Of a stretch of DNA of 64,000 nt, positions 1-16,044 are shown one piece after another (position 1 is the stretch's first letter; each line of letters starts with the position of its first letter). The position numbers and the translations under genes were made by a program. The notes beneath the pieces are model-generated. The model had not been told where the DNA came from. It saw nothing but the letters and a program-made list of their open reading frames with translations, and made no database searches. The stretch lies in NCBI GenBank assembly GCA_963969365.1, contig OZ017760.1:2294001-2358000 (forward strand), in the 5' to 3' direction. Source of the DNA: Asterochloris sp. CNOR1 (taxonomy: Eukaryota; Chlorophyta; Trebouxiophyceae; Trebouxiales; Trebouxiaceae).

Positions 1-3000
1 ATCCTCATCCATGCTGCTCAACATGTACCACGTGCAGCAGGTGCCCTTACTTGGATGCGCACCCTCATCCTGTGTTTGCACATTTGTCACAGCTCAGCTG
101 CACACAAATCCAGTGCCAGCAAGAAGCTGGTTCACAAGGCACGCCTTCACCTGGCCAGGCCACATGCATGCACACACCCAGCCCTAAACCTCGTGCCTAC
201 CTGAATGCATGCCCTCCAAGCCACATGCAGGCACATACCCAGCTTTGGACCTCATGCACACCTGAATGCGTGCCCTCAGCCTGTGCTCTGCCAGCAGCCC
301 CTCCTCCAAGCGCTCCTGCTCTTCCTTCCCCTGATACTGAGCCAGAGCACGCAGGCGAGCCACCAGGAGCCTCTCTGCAGGGGTGCGCCTGCAACAGTGC
401 GCGAAGAGCTGAGCCACAAAGGCGGCAACTGTTCAATTGGAGCCAGAAAGAGGTTATATACTCTTGAGTATGGGCCAGCAGGTTCTCCTCCAGGCCCTCT
501 TGCTCGCAACCCCTTCCTGTTGGGCCAGCCTGCGCATGCAAGCCACCAGAATGCAGGTCTGGCAGACAGCTTGAGCAGCTGAGCCCCACCTTCTGTCCAG
601 CAGCTGCTGCTGCTTGATGTTGGTCAGCCCGCGCTGGATGCAGAAGTCCCGCCGCCGCTCCCGCTCTGTCAGACGTGCGTTGTAGATGTCCATCAGCTTC
701 ATTTTCTCTTCCATCTCCTCCTGCAGCAGGATCATATGACCATATATGCTGTGGTCGTGACACGATTGATGTCTCAACGTAGCCTTCATGATGGTGTGTT
801 CAGGGTGGAGGTGACACTGCAGGATAGCTGCACTGTTGGAACGGCGGCTCTTGTAGTACTAGCATCTTACTGGCCCAGTGGAAACCATAAGCTAGGGCAC
901 AATGACCGACCTTGGAGTCGTCCTCCTTGAACTCCATCTCTGCCACCAGCAGCTCAGCCTCGTTGTCATACTCTGGGTCAAACTCAGCCCGCTTGATGTG
1001 GAACCCGGTCAGCTGCTGAAGCTCTGAGGCAGCCTGCAGGGAGTGAACCTGGACTCAAACAACTTTCTGAGGCCAGTGTGGGAGCTGTGAGCGTGTGGCA
1101 AATTTAGCTGGTGAAGCAATCAAGGAAATCTGCCCGCCTGATATGAATCTCTTTGGGCCTGCAGCTCCGAGCGGCCTTCAGGGGAGCACTGCCTACCCCG
1201 TCCTGCCTCCTGTTACCCAGCCGTGCCTGTCTCAAGCAGAACATCAAAGCCCTCACCTTGACCTCAGGATCTTTACTCTGCTTGCCCTGCACCAGTTTGC
1301 CGCGACCGCTGGCGGCGGTAGTGGCATCTGCAGCCGTCGGCGCCAAGGGCGTGGCTGCAGAGGCCTCTGCCATGGTGTGTATGCGGAGAGCCCCCGCGGC
1401 CTCGTGGGGCAGCCCATTGTCAAGTGGCCCGGCTGGTGCCTTGCTAGAGACCTGACCTGCAGCAGTTGTGAGAAATGTCACAGACAGCTGCTTGGGTGCT
1501 GGCGTGCTGTGAAGTTCACAAAGCCCTGCTGCCTCTTGTGGCAGGCACTGGTCATCCAGCAGCCCCGCATGTGGCTTAGAAGACGCTTGTTCAGCAGCAA
1601 CAGAGGATGGCAGGCGTAGACAGATGCAGGGGTGCTGGCTGAAAAGAATTCTGCAGTGCTGTGGCATCATAGAGCCCCTGCTGCCTCATAGGGCAGGCCA
1701 TTGTCTATGAATTGCCTAGATTGAGAATCTTGATTCCTCTTCCATATAGGCCATGGGGCAGCCCTGAGACATTGCCGCCTGGCAGCGCAAGGACAGTGTA
1801 GCTGCATCGGAGCTTGTGGGTGTGGAGCTGCAAGAGGTCAGCGGAGCAGCTGGCGGCACAGTGTCTGGGCACAGATATGGCAACTGCAGGGCCCCCCTCA
1901 AGCTTGAAGGCCACTCCAGGGAGGTCACAGTCACAAAAGGCAGGCTGGACACTTGCGGTGGGAGCCTCGCTGCGGCAATCACCAACCCCTGCAACAGCTT
2001 GCCGGGTGCAAGCATGGAATCATGGATCCGCCTGCCAATGTGTGCACTCAGAGCCGTTCCAATGAATGGGATCAAGCTGCTTACCTCTGGGTGGGTGGTC
2101 TCCTTGACTCCCTGCAGTCCCCAAAGAGTCCCCAGCACCAGATCCAAGTCTGGCCTCCAGCTCTGCACCTGCATAACAGGCCACAGGAGATGACTGCTGC
2201 ATAATGGCACTTATTGCTGCTTGCTCAGACTCTGGTGAGGAAGTTGCTACCTGTCCAGCCACCAAGAGGGCCAAAAATAGTCACAAACGCCGCAAGCAAG
2301 GATGAAGTGGCCTGCCTTCTGCACCCTTTGTCATTCTCAAATAAGGCACTGATCAGTGCGGGGCTTACCTGCCTGATGCCCCACCAAGGGCTTGGAAAGG
2401 CAGATCACATACAGCACAGGACTGAGCATGCCTGCCTAGTGTGCCCCAAGGCAGGCTTGGGGTCTATCCACAGATGAGCAGAGCCCGGCTTGCCTGCCTG
2501 GTGCGCCACCTTAGCGGGGCGGCTAGGCGTCTTGCGAGGTGCTTTTCCTGGAGGGCTGCCGGGGCGAGCTACTGCTGCACCAGGCGCAGACGCTGCTGGC
2601 TGGCTGTCCAACTGCATGGTCTGTGCACCCTCCATTGTGTCCTGCACAGCACAATAAGCCAAGCCTTTCAGACCAACTGCTGCCTATGTGTAGACAGCCT
2701 TCACCACCGGTGGCTGGCTGAGGTGTGCAAACAGGTGGCCAAGCAGTCCAGGCGCCAAATGCTGATTGAAGCTGGTTTACACTCATGACAGCATTCAGCA
2801 TAAAAGGTGTGGCTGGCTGAGGGTGTCCAACCAGGTGGCCAAGCAGTAGACGCCGACAGCTCATTGCAGCTGGCTGAGGGCATAGTGGCCAGCTGGAAGC
2901 ACAAGGAGGACACAGCGGCATGGTACAAGGTGTTTTTAGGCCTGCATGCATGCTCCCCAGAGGCTCCATGTGCTTTCTCTACAGCATGATGATGCATGGT

Positions 3001-5985
3001 GTGGGGTCTGTAGATTTATCGTGCAACATTGCATGTGTGCAATGCTGGGAGGTGCCCTTCAACAAAATCACAGAACACATGGTTGGCTCTATACAGGGAG
3101 CGTAGGGGAGCACTGGAGGTGCATCTGATACGCTGACTTCCCTGCAGGAATTTTATCACAGCGCAGAACATGTGGAGTCTGTACAGGGAGCGTGAGGGAG
3201 CAGTGGTGGTGCAACTGCTCTGCCAAATGCTATGCAGGGGCACCTTGTGCTACAGGGTCGGCTGGCACTGGTTACCTGAGGTGCTGTGCCACCTGCGGGG
3301 GAGCGGGAGTCGGCAGTTGCCTCTGCAGTGTCTGCTCCCACGGCCGTCAGTGTGCCTGCAAGGACCAGGCATGCGTACACATGTGAGCAGCGCGTGCAGA
3401 GGTGCATGCATACACATTTGCCACCAGCTTGTGGTTGTTTGTGCACCAGCGAAGGCACATCCAGCCGCACCCCCAAGCAGACCAAAGGACCACTGCCTGA
3501 GAGTGGGTGCAGCCAGGCCTTGAGGCAACTATCAGGCAGACTCACTGACTATGGGCAATTTATGTCATGCGCGGCAACAAGCAGGTGTTCTCATGTGCAC
3601 AACAGAATTCAGCAGCGGATCAAGGTCAGCCCTGCAAGCAGGTCCTGGCAGCCACCCCTGTCAGTTTGAAGGCATGCTCACTGGCAACAGCCCAGCATTG
3701 TCCAAGACACATGTAGTCACTAGCCGTGGACGAGGCCAGTCTGGGGCCTTGCCTCACCCCGGCGGCACACACACCCCCCCCCTTTTCCTCTCCCAATGCA
3801 TTCAAATGTCTAGGCGTGCTTGCAGGACCCTGCAATCTCACATACAAGTCCGCTTACTCGCAGTGGGGGACGCCAGAAGGCCCTGGCGCTCCTGCTCCAC
3901 CCGCGCCCTCTGCTGCCGCTCGCGCTGCATCTGGAGGTGGTCCATCCCCGCCATCTCAGGGACGGGGCGGGGCTGGGGGAAGTGAGGGGACCCCACGTAA
4001 ATCTGCAGATAGTGCTCCTGCAAAAGGGGGCACCTCACAGGTGTCAACTGTCCTGCTGCAGGGGCGCTGTGCTACTGGCATCTGGTCAACAGTGTTCCAC
4101 GGCAGGGCAGGTCAGCTAGGGGCTAAGGGCTCAGGGTTATACAGCCAGGGGTCGCCTGGTACAAGCAGGTGAGCTGGCCAATGTTTCCAAATTTTGCCGC
4201 TTTTCCTCTCGCTTTGCAAGTATTCCATCACCCCACTAAGAGACATCCCGGCAATAGCTTTGTCTGCTGAGTGTACAAGCAATGACACACACCTTGCAGA
4301 CCTCCTTGCTCTTGGTGCCCACATGCTCAGCCACTGCGGCCCAGTTGCCCAGCCCGCTCATGTCAATGGCCTCCAGCAGCAGCAGCTCCTCATCAGCCTG
4401 CATCACTTTGCTGGTGGGCACTGAGTTTTGGCTGTCAGTGCAGGCAGCAGCACAGGCCAGCAAAGCTGCCCAGCCAGCAAGGCATGCTCTGCAGAGGCAA
4501 TGAAAGTCAGCAGGCCTGCATGCCCATGACAGAGTGCCAAAACAAGGCGGCATATGTCTGTGCGCCAGCACATGTGGCACAGGCAGACTGCTGTGCATGC
4601 TGCCTGCTGTAGCTGCCCTGCCTCCCAGCGGAGGCTGCCTGGTGACCGACAGCTGTTGCATGTGTTCACACCGCAAGCCAATTCCAAAGACTTGTTGCTC
4701 CAACTTGTTGCTTGTCCCCATACGGAGAGGTTGTCTAGCGCCCTGCAGGCATGCCTGCTCTGGTCAGGGGTGAATGTCAGATGTGCAAAAGGAAGTGCTC
4801 ACCCCCCAGTCTGGGTGGTAGAGAGGGAAGCTGAGGTTGTCCACCACTCTGTAGGCGTGCCCGCTCTTGTGGGGTGTGATCTCAACGCCGACAGCGAAGC
4901 AGTCCAGGCACAGGTCGAAGTCAGGGCACTCTGCACACTTGATGCGCACAGTCGCGCTGATGTCGCGGGCGCAGTAGTTGCAGTGAAACAGGGCCCTGCG
5001 GGTAAGAGGCGATTCAAGCAAACTAGTGAATCAGTGCAGAGGTGGGGCCAGAGCTGTGCTGGTGTGGTGCGCAAGGCCTTCCAGAGAGTGGGACCTGCAG
5101 GATTGTGCAGGCATGTCGGGGAGAATGTCGCAGATACGAGGGGCCAGGGCCCCGCTCGTGTGGGATTGCAGGCGGGTGGACTGGCCACGAAAGCAGGGGT
5201 CAGCATGGGGACTGCAGCAATGCAGGACCAAGCATGCACAAGAGGTTCGAAATGTGCAGAACAGTTCTGCAGGTGTGGCAGGCTGGGTGCTGGATGAGGG
5301 CCCCTGCAGGGAGTGGGGCTTGCACTCTGTTAAATGGCCAATATCCAGGTAGCGCAGTGTGGATGCAGTGGAAGACCTCTCAGGCGCACAACGGACTGCA
5401 GGCGGTGCGATGGTTCTGTTGCAGCTCAGCCACAGGTCAATGCAGCACCAGAGGCATGAATGCTCAAGTCAACTGGGGAAGACTGCTGCCGTCTGCCTCC
5501 AGAGGGCGGGGTGTGCTCATGCAGTTGTGAGCTGAGGCGTGGTGAGCTGCAGGTGCTGGCTTTCTGCCCGATGCGGCCGGCACACAGAGACTGAGGGAAG
5601 AGGCTGCCTTCCAAGAATGCAACACATTGGCCTGGCCACGGCTTTGCACAAGGCCGGTGTCTAGGACGTGCCTTTTGGAAGATGCGCCGCTTTGCCTGCC
5701 CTCTTTGCTGGTGCTGTCAGCGCCACGCTTCCGCTTTTGCCGCCCACTGCCACTGCAGGCAGCATCAGCATGTTCGGCACAAGACTTGGCATGCCACGAA
5801 TATTTTGAGGTGCGTCCTGCAGAGATCTGGGCAGCACACTCTGTCCTTACCTGGGTGCTGCACCAACACTCCCTGCCATCTATGCCAAATTGTATGCACG
5901 GCGCCCCAAGACTTCGGCAGCCTGGTGCTGGCAGCTGCTGCAGCTAACACCTACCCAGAGGTCTGGCGTTCATTGACCCGAGCAT
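1..5985 (-). CDS. ADA2: Transcriptional adaptor ADA2 (SAGA/GCN5 complex), 3' end outside window
   Basis: ADA2 bridges the GCN5 acetyltransferase to activators in nuclear SAGA-type complexes. Exons that join in phase: 5955-5985 (ATG at 5983-5985), 5672-5816, 4803-4995, 4293-4397 and 3858-4017. The third encodes a ZZ zinc finger with CNYC, CAEC and CLDC cysteine pairs followed by HKSGHAYRVVDN. The fourth is a SANT/Myb domain (ADEELLLLEAIDMSGLGNW). The fifth begins EHYLQIYVGSPHFP, as in plant ADA2. Further recognisable exons are a basic linker near 2480-2630 ending RPSRPAK-like, one ending KQSKDPEVK near 1257, FHIKRAEFDPEYDNEAELL at about 920-1037, IYNARLTERERRRDFCIQRG at about 590-730, and a helical exon ending EEGLLAEHRLRARIQ with its donor near 267. 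The SWIRM end lies beyond position 1. Intron 2 uses a GC donor (AG|GCACGT). Middle exon limits are approximate; identity is secure. Confidence 0.9.
139..285. repeat. Reiterated donor junction in ADA2 intron, ~61 bp period
   Basis: On the minus strand the ADA2 exon ends ...GGGCACGCATTCAG|GTGTGC near 265-270. The same junction recurs 61 bp further into the intron as GGGCATGCATTCAGGTAGGC, followed by the same intron bases (tgcatgtggcttgg-like). A third, weaker unit lies at about 139-170. Confidence 0.8.
2340..2510. repeat. Reiterated donor junction in ADA2, ~55-65 bp units
   Basis: Three related units centred near 2360, 2425 and 2485 share a tgcctgcctggtgcgcc-like core. The last contains the donor of the ADA2 linker exon (minus strand CCTGCTAAG|GTGGCG-like). 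The two others lie in the downstream intron. Confidence 0.65.
2700..2890. repeat. Imperfect tandem repeat in ADA2 intron, ~98 bp period
   Basis: The segment beginning gtggctggctgagg near 2709 recurs near 2808, both continuing into an aggtggccaagcagt-type stretch. A third partial unit (cagctggctgaggg) starts near 2867. I see no convincing exon in it. Confidence 0.75.
3060..3215. repeat. Imperfect tandem repeat in ADA2 intron, 90 bp period
   Basis: Two units share atcacag...gaacatg and a tacagggagcg core at 3092-3102 and 3182-3192, exactly 90 bp apart. The similarity extends about 60 bp. It lies in the long intron between the ADA2 SANT/helical part and the linker exon. Confidence 0.8.
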
Positions 5986-6442
5986 GGGAGTCCGAGTACT
6001 GAAGATGGAATTTTCAGCATCGATCATTAGCGGTGGCCCCGAAGCTGAGGCCTAGAAGCTGGCCCACATCTCCGTGATGAAGTCGGTGCAGCATATGGTG
6101 ACCTGCATCCAGCAATGCCCACTCCCAGATCGACCCACACCCTGGCCTGCATCAATCAGGCATCATGCCCACCGGCAAGGTGCACTTGGATGCTTTTTGC
6201 GGCATGAACTCAGCAGTGACTGCCTCTGCAGAGGGTGTATCTTGCTGGTCCCCAGCTACCACTAATTGTTGATGCTATGCCATGAGGCACACTGACCACC
6301 GAACTTCCTGCTATCTGCCAGGCACAGAGGTGCACTTGGGGTGTTGTGCCAAAAGGCCACGGCTCCTGCAGCACACCAGGGCTGTGGCAGAGTCCCGCCT
6401 TGGGCACCCCCACCCCGGCATTGCCACGCTGGGCAGTGAGAA
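5986..6442. promoter_or_regulatory. Divergent intergenic region between ADA2 and the kinase
   Basis: This 457 bp gap separates two head-to-head start codons and should hold both promoters and 5' UTRs. I see no convincing TATA box. Two gtgcacttgg words (near 6180 and 6331) are direct repeats. The boundaries depend on the chosen start codons. Confidence 0.4.
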
Positions 6443-10551
<4,109 letters not shown>

Positions 10552-10878
10552 TTTTGAGACAGGCGCGCAACTTTCAACCCACAGGACCAGGCAGAACTCC
10601 GTGAACAGCTGCATTCCAGGCACTGATGTCAACAGGCCAGCATGTGCAGAGCCTTCCAGCCCAAAGTGACTGACTCTATCATGTTGATATAGACCTCAGT
10701 GGCCAGTCCATAAGACCCAGTCCTATCTGTCTACATCAACTTGCTTCAATGTTGAAAAGGCCTGCAATTCCTGTCAGCGGCTTCTGAGTATGCATTTGAT
10801 CTCCTCATGTTACAAATGGGAGGGATGTCAAAATTGGTGTGCATGCAGAGGTACATGAGAGGACTGTCTTCCTCAGGT
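10552..10878. other. Convergent intergenic gap (kinase / psaN)
   Basis: This 327 bp stretch lies between the kinase stop at 10551 and the psaN stop at 10879. It must contain both 3' UTRs. I see no gene in it. Confidence 0.5.
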
Positions 10879-13208
10879 TCATTTGTTGAAAGCATTGGGC
10901 ATCTCCTTGGCCTGCACCCTTGAGTTACACTTTGCATTGTCCGCGCCCTGGCCTGCAAAAGGACTGAAGGGTTCAGAGCACTTGAGACATGTTGGCAACA
11001 TCATGACATGCACTGGCACAGTGAGGCTGTGCCAGTTGTCATGGGCAAGCCCTTCACCCAGTCTCTTCTGGCTGTTCTGGTGTCACTTCCAGGGCCACAT
11101 GCAACAATATACTAACAAGACATCCTTGGTTTCAACCAAGTGCCATGCAGGGAGGCCTGGTGTTCAGCACTCACACTCCAGTGCAAAGTCATCCTGCAGG
11201 GCATTCAAAATCTGTGAGACTTGACGCTCAGTCAGTGCTGGTCACAAAAGCTGTACAGCAGCTGGGGCCTGCAAGCGGCAAGCTGTGGCAGCCAGAGGCG
11301 AGATGTCACCTGCCCTTGGCGTGGTACAAAAAATGAGCTCACCTGGATGTACTTCACGTTGCCAGCCACCTGTTTGTTTCCGCACCTGCAGAAGCAGGGT
11401 GTGAAAGTCATTTTGGCGTGCCCCAGTACGTGGCTGTGGGTGCCAGTGCGGCGATAAGCTTTGCATATGAGATTGCACACACCAAAGTGCTGGCCTGTAT
11501 GACCCCTTTCACGACGGTGGCTGACTAGCAGGCTCTACATGAGACAGCTGCCTGCCACTTGACCCTGTAAATGTTGCTGCCTCCCAGCATGCCCATGATA
11601 AGCAGTCCTCCTGCCAGCAGTGGCTGCTGCTGCTGGCCAGTGCGGCTTATGCGGAGCTACAGCTGCCTGGTAGGGCAGCGATGCAGACAGCAGGAGGGTT
11701 GCCTCACCCAAAAAGGTTGTAGGGGAAGGCGCACGTGTTGTCTGCTACTGTCCGGGAGTTGTGGAAGTTGGCGCCTGCAGGGCGTGACAGCAATAGATTG
11801 AGAGGCGTATGGCGTGCTGCTTACAGGCCATGCCTGCTTTCCGACAGGGCTTGCTCAACCAGTTGGCGGCACCACAGAGCCTTAGCAGGCCGGCACTGTC
11901 GGTCCACAGAGGGAGCCAACCAGAAAGGGAGGCCAGTAGGCATGTAGGCAGTATCCCCAGCTGAGAGTGTGCACGACTGAGAGCTCCTTGTGAGCGCAGG
12001 TGGAGGGCTGACAGCCGGCAGGCCAAGCAATGACAGGGTGCCTTTTCAGGCCTGAAGCTGGAGCTTAGCAGGGGGATTGCTATATTCATCATGCTCCTTG
12101 CTGCAAGCACACTGGAATGACGGTGCCTCGTGCTGTCAGGGTTCCTGGACTGACATGCTACTTGAGCTTCGCAAGCTTTGTCAGAAGTGGCCAGGCACTG
12201 CTCACGCAAGCACTGAGGAGTGCCAAGCCCTTGACCCTTCCAGGTTCCATGTACCGTCGACAGCCTGGTAGGCACCCTGTCAGGCGCTTAATGCTGGTCG
12301 TTGCCAGGACCTGCACATGCTCACCGGAGGTGGCCAAGCGCTGCTTGTCATGCAGGGCTTTGTTGGTCTTGGACTTCTCTAGCAGGTCTGCTGTCTGCAC
12401 AGCAGCAACACACAAGAATTGGCCGCACTACACAGGGGGACACAGGGAAATGGCAGAAGCCGCTGTTCCTTGTCGAGTGCTCAGCCAGTGTCATGCGCTG
12501 GCAATCGCAGTCATCAAAGGATACTGCTACAGACCCAGCAGACTGCGTGGATCAAGCGGCACAGCTGTGCAAAGCCCGGCGCAGGGCATGCTGCCGGGTC
12601 AGCAGCAGACAGTACAGCCCCGCTTGCATGGAGGCCTTCAGCTGAGCAGGTTGCTCACCAGATCAGCGCGTGCGCTGGGGACAGCTGCTGCTGCTGCCAG
12701 CAGGGCGCCAAGCCCCAGAAGCTGCACGACAGAGATTGGTCAGGGTCGAGCAAATGTCACAGCAATGGTGAAGCCGAGAAGCGTGAGCCTGCCTTTGCTA
12801 CACGGCACTGGCCCAGAAGTTGCAGCTGAATGGCCGTACACACCATTTGTGCTGCAGCACCAGTTGAAGGCAGAGGCTTGGGTGCAGAGGCGCCCATGTC
12901 TGCTGCGCCACAATCTCCGCAAACAGCATCTTACAGGCTTCACCTCACCTGGCGCCTGCTGCTCGGCTGATCTGTGCTGGCATGACACATCAGCCCTGTC
13001 CTGCTCCGCTTAGCCTGGGTGCGCCTGGCCTGGACAGCCGTCCTGCATATATCCAGAGCTTGGACCAAGGCAATGCTTCTGAAAATGCTCAAAGCACTGC
13101 TGCATTGCAGCAGGCAGGGCAGCATAGCAAAGCACAGACTCATGCTGAGAAGTGAAAGCTCAATGCGCACCCGGCAAACGATATCTTGCTGGATGAGAGA
13201 GCCTGCAT
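10879..13208 (-). CDS. psaN: Photosystem I reaction centre subunit N (PsaN), lumenal
   Basis: PsaN is a small extrinsic PSI subunit on the lumenal side near the plastocyanin docking site. Eight exons join in phase: 13171-13208, 12949-13042, 12659-12721, 12325-12394, 11708-11774, 11343-11385, 11175-11193 and 10879-10952, giving 155 residues. Residues 1-44 are a basic, Ser-rich chloroplast transit peptide. Residues 45-63 are a thylakoid-transfer segment (LLGLGALLAAAAAV) ending in the Ala-x-Ala site SARA. The mature part contains the family signature LLEKSKTNKALHDKQRLATS, then ANFHNSRTVADNTCAFPYN, CGNKQVAGNVKYIQ and a Cys-containing end. Four cysteines lie in the mature part, as expected for disulfide pairing. 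The exact phase across eight exons makes the model strong. Confidence 0.93.
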
Positions 13209-13682
13209 GATAGTTGAGGTGGACCGGTGCGGACAGCAGAAGCGGCAGCTGCAAGATTAGATGGCTGATTTGACCTGAAGAAGCCCTACACATCTCACCC
13301 AGGGGCTGATCTGTTGGCCAGACCTAAGGCACGCCTGCAGTCAGGGACTGTCCCAATTGTGACTTGCTGTCCAAACAAACTGTTGGTCTCAGGCTGCCGG
13401 CAAAGGCGACTTCACAAGCAGCCCTACCCGGTGCCACATGTGCCAGCAAGGCCTGGTGTCACTTTTGCAGTGCAATATATACAATACAGTGCAAGACATA
13501 TGTGCAGCTGGAGGTAATTGTGTGGACTCTATCAGGCATGGACGCTTCAGGGGATACCAAGGTGTGTGCACAATGCAGGCCTATTTTAAACATCCAAGAC
13601 CTCTGCACTTTATTCAATTTCCACATGTTCTGTGTTTATCTCTATATGTGAGTGGAAAGCAGTCCTGAGGCAGGGCGAGGGC

Positions 13683-15084
13683 TCAAGTGTCAAGCTCATC
13701 AGCCTCATCTGACAGAGGGTCAGCCCACTCCCACTCTGTGAAGGCGGTATCTGGTTTGTCAACAACGTTGTCGCACAAGCGCCTGCATGCGTGTAGTGGC
13801 CTATTGGACGGCTGCAATCTATGCAGTCAGCTGTCCAGAGACTTACTGGTTGGTGAAGAAGTACACCAGCCTGCGACACTGGGCAGTGCTGGAGCGATGA
13901 CGCCGTTTGCTGTGAATATAGTCCCAGGTGCTCCGGAGCACCTGGATCCGGTTGCGCTCACAGGTTCATGCAGTGGACACCTGCATCCAGCAGCCATGCA
14001 TGGCTGTGTCACCCATGTGCGTGACACATCGAGTCCCAGTCAACAAGGCAAAAGGTCACGTCTGGGCCAGGCACACCTTGCTCAGCACCCGCATGGCCAG
14101 CTCGCGCAATGTCGGCGTCTCTGTTTCATACTAGTTCCCGAATTGCCAGGATGGCATGTCTGACGCAGCATCATCAGGCAGGCTGAACAGCCCATAGTTA
14201 TTCCTGCAGCCCAAGTGGTTTGGTCAACCAGAGAAGAGACAGCTGAGTCCATGTGCAAAATACTGCACAGCAGCCAACCTGTATGTCTTAAGCTCTAGGT
14301 TGAGCTTTCTGTGGTCATCAGGCACCATCTTCCGGGCCTGCCGCCAACACCCTGCCGCCACATCGGAAGGTCCAGGACACCGTGTTTCCTGTACTCAGGT
14401 TCGCACACATAGCCTGCAGGAAGCAGTTTGTCGTCAGTGCTGTGCCACGCGCACGGTGCGGCTTATGCATGCTCTGTAGCACACAGACAAGCTGTGCACA
14501 GCTGCTCACCACAAGCATGCATGTCAGAATGCAGCTGAAACCAGCGGGGTTGCCAGCACTCGCGGAGCCACTTCTGCTCCTCATCATCAAGCTAGTCTAC
14601 AGCTGCCAACTTCTGCTGCAGTTGGAAGCAACAGTAGTACACCTTTCCCATGCAAGACACATCACTGTCCACCTCACGCAGGAACTTCGATGGCTGGCCT
14701 GCAGATGTAAAGACATGTGTGAAAGCTTAAACATTTTGTGAGGAATTGAAACAAACACGAGACTCACTCAATGGACTTGTGTGTGCTACCAGCTGCTCTG
14801 CCCTCTGACAATGTCCTGGCAAATTGACATCCTCCCGGCACTTTGTGCCCTTCTCAAACACCTCTGTATGGGGGTTAGCAAAACTCCACTTTGAGCTCAG
14901 ACTGCTGAAAGCTGGCACAGCAGGGGCAAGACTGACCTTTGTTGCCATCACGAACCCAGCTCTTGAACTCATCCAGCCCATCCTGGCATTCAATAAGGCG
15001 CTCCAGTGCAAACAACTGAGTGCCAAATTGGGTTGGGCTTGCACCAGGGCAAGACGTCAAAAGCTGGTGAACTAGGACAGACAA
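13683..15084 (-). pseudogene. hAT-superfamily transposase relic (C-terminal half)
   Basis: Order on the minus strand: FALERLIECQDGLDEFKSWV (about 14955-15020), EVFEKGTKCREDVNLP (14816-14865), PSKFLREVDSDVSCMGKVYY (about 14640-14700), an exon with EEQKWLRECW...RWFQLHSDMHA (about 14515-14590), ARKMVPDDHRKLNLELKTYR (about 14280-14380) and TPTLRELAMRVLSK (about 14073-14120). Then comes CERNRIQVLRSTWDYIHSKR followed by AQCRRLVYFFTNQRLCD, and an acidic tail to a stop at 13683-13685. The CERN..IHSKRR..LVYFFTN block is the hAT dimerisation domain. The MGKVY and RW..QLHS..HA words match the preceding hAT core. A TGA sits in frame two codons before CERN, so it is probably dead. The N-terminal zinc finger and terminal inverted repeats were not found. 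Confidence 0.75.
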
Positions 15085-15219
15085 GAGATTGCACAGGGGT
15101 GCTTCAGCTTAAGCTGAGAGGTGGCACAGCAAACTGCAACACAGCAAATCTGCAAAACCAGTAAACAAAGCAGCGGTGAATAGCGGCGCGGAGGATGCAT
15201 CTGCACAGATGTACACATG

Positions 15220-15990
15220 CGTCCAGACACTTACTGCCGGCAAGGGTGCCTATGCTGCATACGATGCCATTGGTGAACTGGCCTTCAGGATGTTGCTGGC
15301 AGCGGTGCGGGATGAGGGGACCCTGGTAGCATACGGCGTGTTGTCTGGGATGACCGTCAGTGTCGGACAATGACTACAGGTTGGTACATACCACAACAGG
15401 CTTGTTGTTTTTTGCACCTGAGTGCCTGCCAGACAGTTGAGTGATTGTTGGGCCTGCAGACATAGGGGGTGTGCTGTTCAAGCAAAAGATTGTCCACGGC
15501 TTCTATTTGACACGTTGGTTCAGAACCACTAGCGTCACAGAGCAGCCTTTGGCGCAAAGATCAAGTCTCTCCTGAAGACCAGAGTCCTCTACTTGCCGGA
15601 TGGTGAGTTATATAATGGGTCTGCGCATCTGCGTTCCCGTTGGCACGCGAAGTGCCTTGTTAAACAAGGTGTCACGACCAACTTCTTGTGCAGGTGGAGA
15701 GTTTCACCTGCAAGACCCATCCCCGCCTATACAGAATTGTTTACATAGCCAGGAGGATCCAAGATCTTGATTCGAGGCCGAATTTGGCAGAGATGTCAGC
15801 ATGAGACATTCTTGATCACGTTTGAGACACATGTCAGACATGCGCGTTGCACTTGTCACCTGTGATCCTGCCAAATAGCTTCGTGGGACAAACCAAGCCT
15901 CCAGAGTATGGCAGCAAGGTAAGGCATCTGAAAGGGGGTAGGGGTACAAATGCTGCAGCTCTGCCATTGCAGCGGCAAATTAGAAAGTGA
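15220..15990 (+). pseudogene. Zinc-type quinone oxidoreductase / enoyl reductase-like relic
   Basis: Plus-strand pieces in correct family order: GKGAYAAYDAIG...VRDEGTLVAYGVLSGMT (15241-15372), GGVLFKQKIVHGFYLTRWF (about 15462-15530), AFGAKIKSLLKTRVLYLPDG (about 15542-15601, followed by a GTGAGT donor), GEFHLQD after an acceptor at 15692, and TKPPEYGSK near 15890. These match the C-terminal half of NADPH:quinone oxidoreductase/MECR-type medium-chain reductases. A stop follows VSVGQ at 15370-15372, and a one-base shift separates SVTEQ from AFGAK. The Rossmann Gly motif and N-terminal domain are not visible. It is boxed in by minus-strand features on both sides. A live gene with misread exons is possible but less likely. 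Confidence 0.5.
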
Positions 15991-16044
15991 TTTTGCTGCA
16001 GGAGTTGGTTCAAACCATCCTGAAACAGCCAGAGAGTGATCAAA

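Noticed and set aside
197-763. 188-codon minus-strand open frame
   Set aside because: It runs across ADA2 exons in the wrong frame; the ADA2 frame has the conserved helical words and splice sites.
11120-11336. Open frame RHPWFQPSAMQGG after an acceptor-like tactaacaag, as an alternative last exon of the kinase
   Set aside because: It lies antisense within psaN introns and exons. The short exon at 10527-10551 joins in phase, ends the kinase domain naturally and avoids the overlap.
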